A DNA stretch of 64,000 nt, taken from positions 434,001 to 498,000 of the forward strand of contig JAUIMM010000602.1 of the NCBI GenBank assembly GCA_031769625.1, read 5' to 3'. Below the pieces are notes generated by a model. The model did no database searches and was not told where the DNA came from. It saw only the letters and a list, made by a program, of their open reading frames with translations. This document shows positions 22,207 to 31,398 of this stretch, piece after piece. The translations under genes and the position numbers were made by a program. The DNA comes from Taudactylus pleione. Taxonomy: Eukaryota > Chordata > Amphibia > Anura > Myobatrachidae. How positions within the stretch are numbered: the stretch's first letter is position 1; each line of letters begins with the position of its first letter.

Positions 22207-23664
22207 ATGTCTGAAAGTGATTTTCCCCTCCGGCTACAGTGTACCACGTGCTAAGTACCGTTAGCTGAGGGGGAGGGTAGCGCGGAGGGCCTTTGCCGGC
22301 AGTGTTTGTCCATGGCGCGGCCTATTACGGTTACAGCACCGGTACAGGAGCCGCCCTGGGCTTGTTTCGCTCAGGCGTTAACAGCTTTAGTGGGCCAGTT
22401 AGCTCCGCAGCCCGCGTTTACTCCGATGGGTTTGTCCCAGCAGTCTGTGGTGTTGTCACCCATGCAGGGGTTCCCACGACAATTGGTGGTACCCCACGGT
22501 CTCCCTATTTCCCCGCTCCCGGGTTCTCAGGAGCCAGCGTGGGTTAACTCCCTGACGAGTTCTGTACAGCACTTGTCGGATGTGTTGCAAGGGGAGTCTG
22601 TGATGCGGCCTCATAAAAGGCCGGTGGCATCTCTGTCCGCTCCTTATGAGGATGACGAAGGGACGTCTGATGATGGGGAGATTCTGGATCCTTACGATCA
22701 GGAACCTCTCCATACTAAGGACGCTGATGCTAAGTCCAAAGTATATATTCCTGGACTTATTCGGGCGGTCCGCACAGCCTTGGTGATTGAGGACGAAGTT
22801 CCCCCAGCGGCTAAATCTAAGTATGCCTTTTTCAAAGATGTGAAGGGCGATGCCACAGTCTTTCCTCTTTCGGGTCAGTTGGTGGACCATTTAGAGGAGG
22901 CGTGGAAACAACCTGGCAAAAGATACCAGCCGCAGAGACGCCTGGCGGTGGCTTATCCGTTCGCGGATAATTATTTTGCTAAGTGGGAATCCCCTCCACA
23001 GGTGGATTCTCACGTGACCCGTCTTGTCCGTAGTGCCACATTGCCGATGCCATCCATGTCCTCCCTTAAGGATGCTACGGACCGCAAGGTAGAAATCTGC
23101 CTGAAGTCCGCTTATTCCCTTGCAGGGGGGGCAGCACGGCCGGCTATGGCCATTTGCTGGGTTGCCAGAGCGATGGAGCGCTGGGCGGATTCATGAGAGG
23201 CTTCTTTTGAATCCGACTGTCCGACCGAACAGGCGGAGTTGATTGGCAATCTCCGTGATTCGGCCACCTACATCAACGAGGCGGCTGTAGACATTAGTAC
23301 TCTGGTGTCTAGAATTTCTTCAGCAGCGGTAGCTGCTCGTCGCACCTTGTGGCTGCGATCCTGGAAGGCGGACGCAGATTCCAAGAAAGGTCTGGAAGCG
23401 TTGCCGTTTACCGGAGAAGTTCTCTTCGGTCCGGATTTTGATAAGATTGTGGCCACGCTGGCGGCAGCCAAATCTGCTTGTCTCCCGTCGGCCGCTGCTC
23501 CTTCTGGTTCTGGACCATAGTCCTTTCGGTCATCTAGGGCCCAGGGCAGGCCCAAACCACAGTCGTTTCCTCGACAGGCTGGCCCTAAGAAATCGGTCAA
23601 GCCCCGGAAGCAGGCATGGAGTACCAGACGTCCGGCCCCCAAGCCAGATGACAAGCCTGCGGCC
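22207..23664 (+). pseudogene. DIRS gag-like protein (element 2), three nonsense codons
   Basis: Begins ATG 22207 (M-S-E-S-D-F), equivalent to the element 1 start. In-frame stops are TAA 22252, TGA 23194 and TAG 23518; the longest open piece is 22306-23196 (296 codons). It carries a Pro/Gln-rich N-terminus, acidic 'YEDDEGTSDDGEILDP', VDSHVTRLVRSATLPM and, after the second stop, a basic tail with PRQAGPKKSVKPRKQAW. All three stops fall where element 1 continues, so they look like decay. It would be the RNA-binding structural protein by analogy with other retroelements. Confidence 0.7.
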
Positions 23665-25573
23665 TGGCGGTCCGGGCCTCCCTTTGGGGGATCCCAGGGT
23701 GGGAGGCCGCCTGCTACAGTTCGCCCAGTGTTGGTCGACCACTACGACAGACACTTGGGTTCTGGAGGTGGTTTCCCACGTATACGCCCTCTCCTTCCGG
23801 CACAGACCCCCGGCTCGATTCTTCACCACGGGTCTACCATCAGACCGGAACAAGGCTACGGAGCTGCGGAAGGTATTGCACACTATGCTCCAGGCTGGAG
23901 TTATAGTGCCTGTTCCATTCTCCCAGAGGGGCCAGGGTTTCTATTCAAATCTATTTTTGGTACAGAAACCCAATGGGTCATATCATCCGATTCTCAACCT
24001 CAAAGCACTCAACAAGTCTTTGCGGGTCCCGAAGTTTCGGATGGAGACCCTACGGTCCATCATTCTAGCGCTGGAACCTGGGGACTACATGGTGTCATTG
24101 GACATACAGGACGCTTACCTGCATGTCCCTATTCTTTTGCGCCATCAACAGTTCCTCAGGTTTGCAATCCGCAGCGACCACTTCCAGTTTCGGGCGTTAC
24201 CTTTTGGCCTGGCAACAGCACCACGTGTTTTCACCAAGGTGATGGCGGTCATGGCGGCTTCTCTGCGGTTGCAGGGAGTCCGCATGTTGCCGTATTTGGA
24301 CGACCTGTTATTGGTGGCAGGATCTCCAGAGCTCCTGTTACGCCACTTGGACCTGACCATTGCACTGCTGCAACGGCACGGCTGGCTAATCAACTGGCAG
24401 AAGTCCACTCTAATCCCGTCTCGGAGGATTCTGCATCTTGGAGCCTTATTGGACTCGGGACAGCAAAGGATCTTCATGACGGAGGACAAGAACTCTGCTT
24501 TACAGTCAAGGGTGCGCAGTTGTCTGCACAGCCGCCGGGTGTCCTTACACTCGGCGATGAGGTTACTGGGCTCCATGGTGTCGGTGTTCGACATGGTGGA
24601 ATACGCACAGTTTCACTCCAGACCTCTGCAGCACCTGATCCTGTCCAAGTGGAACGGGCTGCCTCAGTCTCTGAAGTCCCGGACGATTGTGCTCACCCCG
24701 GAGGTTCGCCTGTCCCTTGTGTGGTGGTTACAGACGACCCACCTCAACAAGGGACGTCCGTTCTGGGTTCCAAATTGGGTCCTGTTGACAACGGACGCCA
24801 GTCTTCGGGGCTGGGGAGCAGTTTCGGGTCCACACTTGTTCCAGGGCAGGTGGACGCCGACAGAAGCGGAGCTTCCAATAAATATCTTGGAACTCCGTGC
24901 GGTCTTCAATGCTCTCCAGCAGGCACAGCGGTTTCTCCATGGTCGCCCGGTGCAGGTCCAGTCGGACAACGCTACCACCGTGGCCTACATAAACAGGCAA
25001 GGAGGAACTCGCAGTCGGGCGGCTCTCGTAGAGGTCTCTCGGATCCTGGTTTGGGCGGAGCGCAATCTTCCGGCCATATCAGCGGTCTTCATCCCGGGAG
25101 TGCTAAATTGGGAGGCGGACTTTCTAAGTCGCCAGGACGTTCATCCGGGGGAATGGTCCCTGCACCCGGACGTTTTTCAACTACTGGTGGACAGGTGGGG
25201 TCTTCCAGAAATCGACCTCATGGCGTCCCGGCACAACAACAAGTTGCCGGTGTACGGGTCTCGCACAAGAGACGAAGGGGCGTCTCTGGTGGATGCTCTG
25301 TCCGTCCGGTGGACATTCCGGTTCGCATACCTGTTCCCTCCGGTCTCCCTTCTTCCACGGGTAATCCGGAAATTCAAACAGGAAGGAGGGTCGCTCCTGT
25401 TGATAGCTCCCGCGTGGCCCAGACGGCACTGGTTCTCAGACCTTCAGGGTCTGTCCGTGGACAGTTCTCTGCGGTTGCCGCTACGACCGGACCTTTTGTC
25501 TCAGGGTCCTTGTCTTCACCCGGACCTGACTCGGCTGTCTTTGACGGCGTGGCTGTTGAGACGGCCATGCTGA
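23438..25573 (+). CDS. DIRS reverse transcriptase/RNase H (element 2), intact
   Basis: 711 open codons; conserved sequence starts around codon 110 (FRHRPPARFFTTGLPSD). RT motifs in order: LFLVQKPNGSYHPILNLKAL, SLDIQDAYLHVPI, LPFGLATAPRVFTKVM and the catalytic LPYLDDLLLV. RNase H follows: LTTDASLRGWGAV, NILELRAV, VQSDNATTVAYINRQGG, EADFLSR. The C-terminal module has WGLPEIDLMASRHNNKLPVY, common to DIRS polyproteins. It overlaps gag at the 5' end and recombinase at the 3' end, in the +1 frame relative to both. The start codon is uncertain; expression by frameshift or internal initiation is possible. Confidence 0.88.
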   Translation: MIRLWPRWRQPNLLVSRRPLLLLVLDHSPFGHLGPRAGPNHSRFLDRLALRNRSSPGSRHGVPDVRPPSQMTSLRPGGPGLPLGDPRVGGRLLQFAQCWSTTTTDTWVLEVVSHVYALSFRHRPPARFFTTGLPSDRNKATELRKVLHTMLQAGVIVPVPFSQRGQGFYSNLFLVQKPNGSYHPILNLKALNKSLRVPKFRMETLRSIILALEPGDYMVSLDIQDAYLHVPILLRHQQFLRFAIRSDHFQFRALPFGLATAPRVFTKVMAVMAASLRLQGVRMLPYLDDLLLVAGSPELLLRHLDLTIALLQRHGWLINWQKSTLIPSRRILHLGALLDSGQQRIFMTEDKNSALQSRVRSCLHSRRVSLHSAMRLLGSMVSVFDMVEYAQFHSRPLQHLILSKWNGLPQSLKSRTIVLTPEVRLSLVWWLQTTHLNKGRPFWVPNWVLLTTDASLRGWGAVSGPHLFQGRWTPTEAELPINILELRAVFNALQQAQRFLHGRPVQVQSDNATTVAYINRQGGTRSRAALVEVSRILVWAERNLPAISAVFIPGVLNWEADFLSRQDVHPGEWSLHPDVFQLLVDRWGLPEIDLMASRHNNKLPVYGSRTRDEGASLVDALSVRWTFRFAYLFPPVSLLPRVIRKFKQEGGSLLLIAPAWPRRHWFSDLQGLSVDSSLRLPLRPDLLSQGPCLHPDLTRLSLTAWLLRRPC

Positions 25574-26589
25574 GGTCCCGGGGGTTTTCCAGCTCTGTGG
25601 TGCGTACCATGTTACGAGCTCGGAAACCGTCTTCCGCGAGGATATACCATCGCGTGTGGCATACGTTCTTCCAGTGGTGTCGACCGAGAGGTTATGCACC
25701 GCGGGAGTTTCGTCTGTCTCGGATTCTCGCCTTCCTGCAAGCGGGACTAGATCATGGGCTTCGCCTTGCTTCTTTGAAGGTACAGGTTTCGGCCCTATCT
25801 GTCTGGTTTCACCGTAGGATTGCTACAATCCCGGATGTGCGCACCTTTATGCAGGGTGTTCTCCGCATTCAGCCGCCCTTTGTTCCACCTGTGGCGCCTT
25901 GGGATTTGGCTGTGGTCCTGAGGGCTCTCCAAGGACCGCCGTTTGAACCACTGGGCTCAGTGGATCTTAAATGGCTAACAGCTAAGACTGTTTTCCTTCT
26001 GGCCATTGCTTCGGCCAGACGTGTTTCTGAGTTAGGGGCTCTTTCTTGTAGACCCCCTTTCTTGGTTTTTCATGGGAACAGGGCAGTGCTCCGCACTCGG
26101 CCCGAGTTTCTTCCCAAAGTTGTTTCCCAGTTTCATGTTAACGAGGAAATAGTTGTTCCGGCCTTTAACTCACCGGGTCTTTCCGTGGGTGAGGCCTCTT
26201 TGGATCTTGTGCGGGCCTTAAGGACTTATGTTGACCGCACTTCTTCGTTTAGGAAGTCGGACGCTTTGTTTGTCCTCTATGGCTTCCGTAAAAAGGGTTG
26301 GCCTGCTTCAAAGCAAACTTTGGCAGCCTGGATCCGTATGGCTATTTCTGAAGCTTATCTTCATGAAGGCCTACCGGTCCCTCCTTCTCTGAAGGCTCAT
26401 TCCACTAGGTCTGTGGGTCCTTCGTGGGCAGCTCGACGTGGTGCCTCGGCAGTTCAGATCTGCAAGGCTGCTACGTGGTCCTCTGTCCATACCTTCGTGA
26501 GGTATTACAGGTTTGACACCTTCGCCTCTCAGGATGCTTCCTTCGGGCGGCAGATTCTCCTTTCTGCACAGGAGCGTCCCCACCCTTAA
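25480..26589 (+). CDS. DIRS tyrosine recombinase (element 2), intact
   Basis: The frame is open from 23521 to 26589, but only the last part, from about 25480, is recombinase; the earlier part is the shadow of RT. Landmarks are R-K-P-S-S-A-R-I-Y-H-R-V-W-H, a long helical N-terminal domain, the catalytic Arg in IASARRVSELG, HxxR in AHSTRSVGPSWA, and the C-terminal Tyr within F-V-R-Y-Y-R-F-D-T-F. It would integrate circular element DNA without target duplication. No stop or frameshift is seen. The precise start is unknown; the first ATG in the open frame is 23728, within the RT overlap. Confidence 0.87.
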   Translation, partial: ATTGPFVSGSLSSPGPDSAVFDGVAVETAMLRSRGFSSSVVRTMLRARKPSSARIYHRVWHTFFQWCRPRGYAPREFRLSRILAFLQAGLDHGLRLASLKVQVSALSVWFHRRIATIPDVRTFMQGVLRIQPPFVPPVAPWDLAVVLRALQGPPFEPLGSVDLKWLTAKTVFLLAIASARRVSELGALSCRPPFLVFHGNRAVLRTRPEFLPKVVSQFHVNEEIVVPAFNSPGLSVGEASLDLVRALRTYVDRTSSFRKSDALFVLYGFRKKGWPASKQTLAAWIRMAISEAYLHEGLPVPPSLKAHSTRSVGPSWAARRGASAVQICKAATWSSVHTFVRYYRFDTFASQDASFGRQILLSAQERPHP

Positions 26590-26608
26590 AGGATACTGCT
26601 TTGGGACA

Positions 26609-26719
26609 TCCCCAAGGTATCCTGTGGATACCCTATGGACCCTGAAGTAGAAAATATGAGATATGGTAAGAACTTACCCTTGTTATCTCTATTTCTACGA
26701 AGTCCATAGGGTTCCACAG
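26609..26719. repeat. DIRS element 2, internal complementary region
   Basis: Joins a sequence complementary to the left tip (ending 'ccctgaagtagaaaat' at 26654) to one complementary to the right tip (starting 'atgagatatggtaagaactt' at 26655). Confidence 0.83.
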
Positions 26720-26864
26720 GACTCCCGCCCTGTCGCACCTGTGCTGCAGATGGGCTTTGCTCTGGTCACCAGTTTTCCGTCTCCCTCTGGTGAGAATGTG
26801 ATTCTTGTATGTGTCCAGATCTTTTTTCTCTCTCTTCCTTCTCCTCCGGCCTATGGCTTGATAA

Positions 26865-27052
26865 CTAACTGAGGTGCCTTGGCTCGGGGGCGGGGTATAG
26901 GAGGGGGACCCTAGTGCATCCTGGGAGGCTGAAAAGCTTAACTCTATGGTGCCCAGCGACTGACGTCACACCTATACCCCAAGGTATCCTGTGGAACCCT
27001 ATGGACTTCGTAGAAATAGAGATAACAAGGGTAAGTTCTTACCATATCTCAT
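26865..27052. repeat. DIRS element 2, right terminal repeat
   Basis: Matches the terminal repeats of element 1 ('ctcgggggcggggtatagg', 'tgcatcctgggag') and ends 'gtaagttcttaccatatctc'. It is the counterpart of the right half of the internal complementary region. Confidence 0.83.
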
Positions 27053-27176
27053 ATTTTTTATTATACAGGGGGAGCAGCCTGTGTTGTCCTGTTATTATTA
27101 TTATACAGGGGAGCAGCCGGTGGTGTCATATTACTATTATTATACAGGGGGAGCAGCCTGTGGTGTCCTGTTATAG
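27053..27176. repeat. About 42-bp array, distal part
   Basis: Three more units of the array that DIRS element 2 interrupted, in the same orientation. Confidence 0.88.
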
Positions 27177-28250
27177 CAGCAGCTGCAGAGTAATAATAAC
27201 AGTAATAAGTGGTCAGGGAATAACACATAATAGGTATAACATGTATGTACTGTATATACCATATGATACATAACAGGAGCTGGGGAAGGATGTGTGAGAA
27301 GGACACAGGACATGTAACAAAGGGCTGCACTCCCTGAGCTGAGACTGTCTGTCAGGGCGTCTTGTTATCCTGAGCAATAGAGACTCTCTCAGAGACAGCC
27401 ATTGGCTGTGACAGTCCCCAGATCCTCAGAGTGTCACTGATTATCCCCCAGGACATGTCTCACCCCACCCTACGCTGCACACACATGGCCGGCAGGCTGG
27501 TCACACATGTAACATACATCTGAGGTGCGGTCATTTGTCATTTCATCATTTGTGCAGAGTGACTGATGGGATTCTGTATTGTGTAACCCTTTGTGTGTCC
27601 CCTGGGCTGCCTGCTGTCCTATCCCTGTGTTATTAACCTCTTCTGTTCCCTTCCCCCTCCCCTGTGTTACTGACACCTCTGTACAGCTGTTACACCCCCT
27701 GTTGCTCTGTATTCCTACGTTACTTCCCCTCTCCCCATATCTGCACCCCTTCTGCTCTCCTGTGTACTCTCCCCTCACACCCCTGTTATCTGTATGACCT
27801 CAGTATAGTCACAGACGCTCTCCCCATATCTGCACCCCTTCTGCTCTCCTGTGTACTCTCCCCTCACACCCCTGTTACCTGTATGACCTCAGTATAGTCA
27901 CAGACTCAGTTTCTAGAATAAATTTAAAACAAAAGTAAAAAATTCCAACATCCCTAATTCATGAGTTTGTAAAAAATTCACGTGGAGCAAATTGCACCAA
28001 ATCTGTGTCTGGGAGGAATAAGACCCCCGGCCAGGAGAGGAGCATTGGTGTAACCTTATACAGTACAGCGTTGTGTGACGGCCTCTGAGGAGCCTTATGG
28101 GGCTGGGTCACAGGAACCTCTGACAGACACTAACCAGGGCTCTATGGCTGGGGGGAAAGGGGAGACTTACTGGTCACTCAGTGTTACATGTCTGACTGTG
28201 TTACATGTGTTCTCTGTGATGTGTATTCTATTTATTCTATTTATTCCTAG
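27177..28250 (+). other. Intron 1 of plus-strand gene, 3' part
   Basis: Mostly unique intron sequence. The only structure seen is an 89-bp direct duplication (about 27730-27905, unit with 'ccccatatctgcaccccttc'). It ends with polypyrimidine-type 'ttattcctag' before exon 2. Confidence 0.6.
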
Positions 28251-28400
28251 ATAGTCCTGCTGTGAGGAACCAAAGTCTTTATTACACGTCACACGTTCTG
28301 TATTCTCACTGATTCACTGAGGATGGACATGGATGAAAGTCACAGGACTGAGAGGATCTTACATCTCACCCTGGAGATCATCTACCTGCTGACTGGGGAG
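28251..28400 (+). CDS. First coding exon (exon 2) of plus-strand ZNF gene
   Basis: Exon after 'ttattcctag', with 72 bp of 5' UTR. The ATG at 28323 starts M-D-M-D-E-S-H-R-T-E-R-I-L, ending IIYLLTGE at the GAG|GTGAGA donor (28400/28401). Together with exons 3 to 7 it gives a frame of 791 codons including the stop, without internal stops. The predicted protein is a nuclear DNA-binding regulator: two LLTGE modules, a KRAB-like box, an acidic repeat domain and ten zinc fingers. It is the inverted paralogue of the minus-strand gene ending at 984. Confidence 0.82.
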
Positions 28401-29775
28401 GTGAGAGGGTCTGGGGGTGTCACAGTGACATCACTTATATCTATAGTAATAATACAGGGACATGACTGGGGAGGTGAGAGGATCTGGGAGTGTCACAGTG
28501 ACATCACTTATATCTATAGTAATAATACAGGGACATGACTGGGGAGGTGAGAGGATCTGGGAGTGTCACAGTGACATCACTTATATCTATAGTAATAATA
28601 CAGGGACATGACTGGGGAGGTGAGGGGGTCTGGGAGTGTCACAGTGACATCACTTATATCTATAGTAATAATACAGGGACATGACTGGGGAGGTGAGGGG
28701 ATCTGGGAGTGTCACAGTGACATCACTTATATCTATAGTAATAATACAGGGACATGACTGGGGAGGTGAGAGGATCTGGGAGTGTCACAGTGACATCACT
28801 TATATCTATAGTAATAATACAGGGACATGACTGGGGAGGTGAGGGGGTCTGGGAGTGTCACAGTGACATCACTTATATCTATAGTAATAATACAGGGACA
28901 TGACTGGGGAGGTGAGGGGATCTGGGAGTGTCACAGTGACATCACTTATATCTATAGTAATAATACAGGGACATGACTGGGGAGGTGAGAGGATCTGGGA
29001 GTGTCACAGTGACATCACTTATATCTATAGTAATAATACAGGGACATGACTGGGGAGGTGAGGGGGTCTGGGAGTGTCACAGTGACATCACTTATATCTT
29101 TAGTAATAATACAGGGACATGACTGGGGAGGTGAGGGGGTCTGGGACTGTCACAGTGACATCACTTATATCTATAGTAATAATACAGAGACATGACTGGG
29201 GAGGTGAGGGGATCTGGGAGTGTCACAGTGACATCACTTATATCTATAGTAATAATACAGGGACATGACTGGGGAGGTGAGGGGATCTGGGAGTGTCACA
29301 GTGACCTCACATATCTATAGCAATAATACAGGGACATGACTGGGGAGGTGAGGGGATCTGGGAGTGTCACAGTGACATCACTTATATCTATAGTAATAAT
29401 ACAGGGACATGACTGGGGATGTGAGGGGATCTGGGAGTGTCACAGTGACATCACTTATATCTATAGTAATAATACAGGGACATGACTGGGGAGGTGAGAG
29501 GATCTGGGAGTGTCACAGTGACCTCACATATCTATAGTAATAATACAGGGACATGACTGGGGAGGTGAGGGGATCTGGGAGTGTCACAGTGACATCACTT
29601 ATATCTATAGTAATAATACAGGGACATGACTGGGGAGGTGAGGGGATCTGGGAGTGTCACAGAGACATCTCTTATATCTTTAGCAATAATACAGGGACAT
29701 GACTGGGGAGGTGAGACGGTCTGGGAGTGTCACAGTGACATCTCTTATATCTATAGTAATAATACAGGGACATGA
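28401..29775 (+). repeat. 73-bp array copying the exon 2 splice donor (plus gene)
   Basis: About 19 units of 'gtgagaggatctgggagtgt' through 'catgactggggag', starting exactly at the exon 2 donor and repeating ACTGGGGAG|GTGAG in each unit. It is the mirror counterpart of 8405-9865. 29776-29838 is the remaining intron 2 with the acceptor 'aataaacag'. Confidence 0.95.
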
Positions 29776-29838
29776 CTAAGTAGTTGGGGGGATCTGGGAC
29801 TGTATGCAGTGATATTTGGTGTCTTCCCCAATAAACAG

Positions 29839-30030
29839 GGTTACACAGTAGTGAAGAAGACATCCGGTGAGTACGAGACATCCAGCAGCCGTCCCCTTGT
29901 ATTAGGTCCACTGAGCAGGACCCTGCGCCCCATCACAGTGCCTACATCTTACTCACTGATTCATAAGAGACCCAATGACCAGAAGATCCTGGAATTCACC
30001 AAAAACAACATTCAGCTGCTGACTGGAGAG
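29839..30030 (+). CDS. Exon 3 of plus-strand ZNF gene
   Basis: 192-bp exon, phase 0 at both ends, the same length as its minus-strand paralogue. It encodes [11 protein letters not shown], the Ser/Pro-rich segment with RPITVPTSYSLIHKRPNDQK, and ends NNIQLLTGE. The donor is GAG|GTGACT. Two 66-bp units follow in the intron and offer a second in-frame donor 66 bp downstream that would add 22 residues. Confidence 0.82.
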
Positions 30031-30155
30031 GTGACTGCTGGGAATGGGACATTATACAGTAACACCAGGGGATGTGTCTTGGTGATGACTGGAGAGGTGA
30101 CTGCTGGGAATGGGACATTATACAGTAACACCAAGGGATGTGTCTGGGTGATGAC
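30031..30155 (+). repeat. Two-unit 66-bp donor repeat in intron 3
   Basis: Homologous to the 12-unit array of the minus gene. The first unit ends 'gatgactggagag' followed by 'gtgactgctggg', duplicating the exon 3 donor. The intron is otherwise only about 20 bp more, to the acceptor 'gtgtgtgtcag'. Confidence 0.88.
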
Positions 30156-30175
30156 TGTATTATTGTGTGTGTCAG

Positions 30176-30299
30176 GTTCCTATAAGGTGTCAGGATGTCA
30201 CTGTCTATGTCTCCATGCAGGAGGGGGAGTATATAGAGGAACACAGGGGTCTGTACAAGGACGTGATGATGGAGAATCACCGGCCCCTCACATCACTGG
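30176..30299 (+). CDS. KRAB-like exon (exon 4) of plus-strand ZNF gene
   Basis: 124-bp exon encoding the [14 protein letters not shown] segment, then [16 protein letters not shown], with donor G|GTAAGA. It matches the KRAB A-box pattern; the core Trp of the E-W-E motif is Gly, as in the minus gene. Whether it still binds a co-repressor is therefore doubtful. The frame continues into exon 5 by completing Asp (G|AT). Confidence 0.8.
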
Positions 30300-30412
30300 G
30301 TAAGAGGAGACTGGCATGTATTGTACAGGGGAGGTATGGGGTCCCCTATATACACACATAATCTGATAATCACATATATACCATGTACTCAGTCACTGTG
30401 TGTCTCCTACAG

Positions 30413-30510
30413 ATGGACCCAGTAACACAAATACCCCAGAGAGATGTCCCCGTCCTCTGTATTCCCAGCACTGTACAGAGGAGAATCGCAGGATACCACA
30501 GGAGCATCAG
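30413..30510 (+). CDS. Exon 5 of plus-strand ZNF gene
   Basis: 98-bp exon after 'gtgtctcctacag', donor CAG|GTAGAT. It encodes a linker with SNTNTPERCPRPLYSQHC and ends I-P-Q-E-H-Q. Its length is one base shorter than the minus-strand copy and keeps the frame, which identifies the minus copy as the frameshifted one. Confidence 0.8.
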
Positions 30511-30914
30511 GTAGATGGGATTTAGGGTCTCACCAATATAACACAGTGACTGTCACTACACTATATGATGTGTAGAGAAGCTGTGTGTGTATTATACAAT
30601 GATATTATACTGTGTAATCTCTGTGTATGACATCAGATATTAGTAACGTGTTGTACAGCTGCTGTAGTGTGTGGTGTGAGCTATCTGCACTGTGTCCTCC
30701 TAGTAATACCTAGAACCAGTGTTACGTCGCTGTGTGTTGTCAGGGAGCGCTGTGGGCGGTGCCTTTATGTCCTGTAGACAGATTACTGCAGTGATGTATA
30801 GCTGGATCTGCGCAGATGTGAAATGATGATAATGTGCGGGAGGAAGCACGGCTAAGAAGCTGCGATGGAGGGTGTCACTGTTACATGTAGTGCATGTAGG
30901 CTTACATACACTAT

Positions 30915-31102
30915 GGGGTCTAGTTACTAAGCAGTGTTAGGAGGCAGAGCGAAAAGTGATAAGAAAGTGATAAGGTGCCAGCCAATCACCTCCCAACTGT
31001 CATCTCACAGGCTGTGTTTGAAAAATGACAGTTGGGAGCTGATTGGCTGGCACCTTATCACTTATCACTCTGCCTCCTAACACTGCTTAGTAAATAGACC
31101 CC
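30915..31102. mobile_element. Fold-back MITE, copy 2
   Basis: Same family as 3921-4076. Starts 'ggggtctagttactaagcag' and ends 'cttagtaaatagacccc', with arms of about 80 bp containing 'tgccagccaatca'. Flanking TAT on both sides may be a target duplication. Confidence 0.87.
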
Positions 31103-31155
31103 TATGATAGCTACAGCGGAGAGAGAGGAAGAGGAGACGGTCATATAGGACAAGT

Positions 31156-31398
31156 CAGGGCCGTAACTAGACTTTTTAAAATAGGGACATAAGATTGTGC
31201 ACCTGTAAAAGAGCCATGGCCTCATGTGGAAGGGCCAGGGAAGAGATAGGGGAGGCCAGGAGGTGCTGGGGATAATAGAGGAGGAAACTACAAGTGAGAA
31301 TGATAATAAACAGGAAAATTGACAGAGCCAAACAGCGCCCCCTGCCCTGCAGTGCCCTGTGCCATAGCACTGGTCACTCTACCCTATTTACTGCCCTG
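31156..31398. mobile_element. Short hAT-like MITE with 8-bp target duplication
   Basis: Begins 'cagggccgtaactagac' and ends 'tactgccctg', flanked by GGACAAGT at 31148-31155 and at 31399-31406. The 8-bp duplication and CAG.../...CTG ends indicate a hAT-mobilised non-autonomous element. Confidence 0.8.

Larger units (their letters stand above)
21374..27052 (+). mobile_element. DIRS-type retrotransposon, plus orientation, nearly intact RT and recombinase
   Basis: Second DIRS element, inserted in the 42-bp array at a TTATTATTA tract. It has intact RT/RNase H (23438-25573) and recombinase (ending 26589), an internal complementary region (26609-26719) and a full right terminal repeat (about 26865-27052). 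The left terminal repeat keeps only its outermost 17 bases ('tttctacttcagggtcc') before diverging. Gag has nonsense codons at 22252, 23194 and 23518. The 5' part 21390-22200 has no gene, but holds a perfect 13-bp-arm palindrome at about 21466-21499. Confidence 0.9.
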
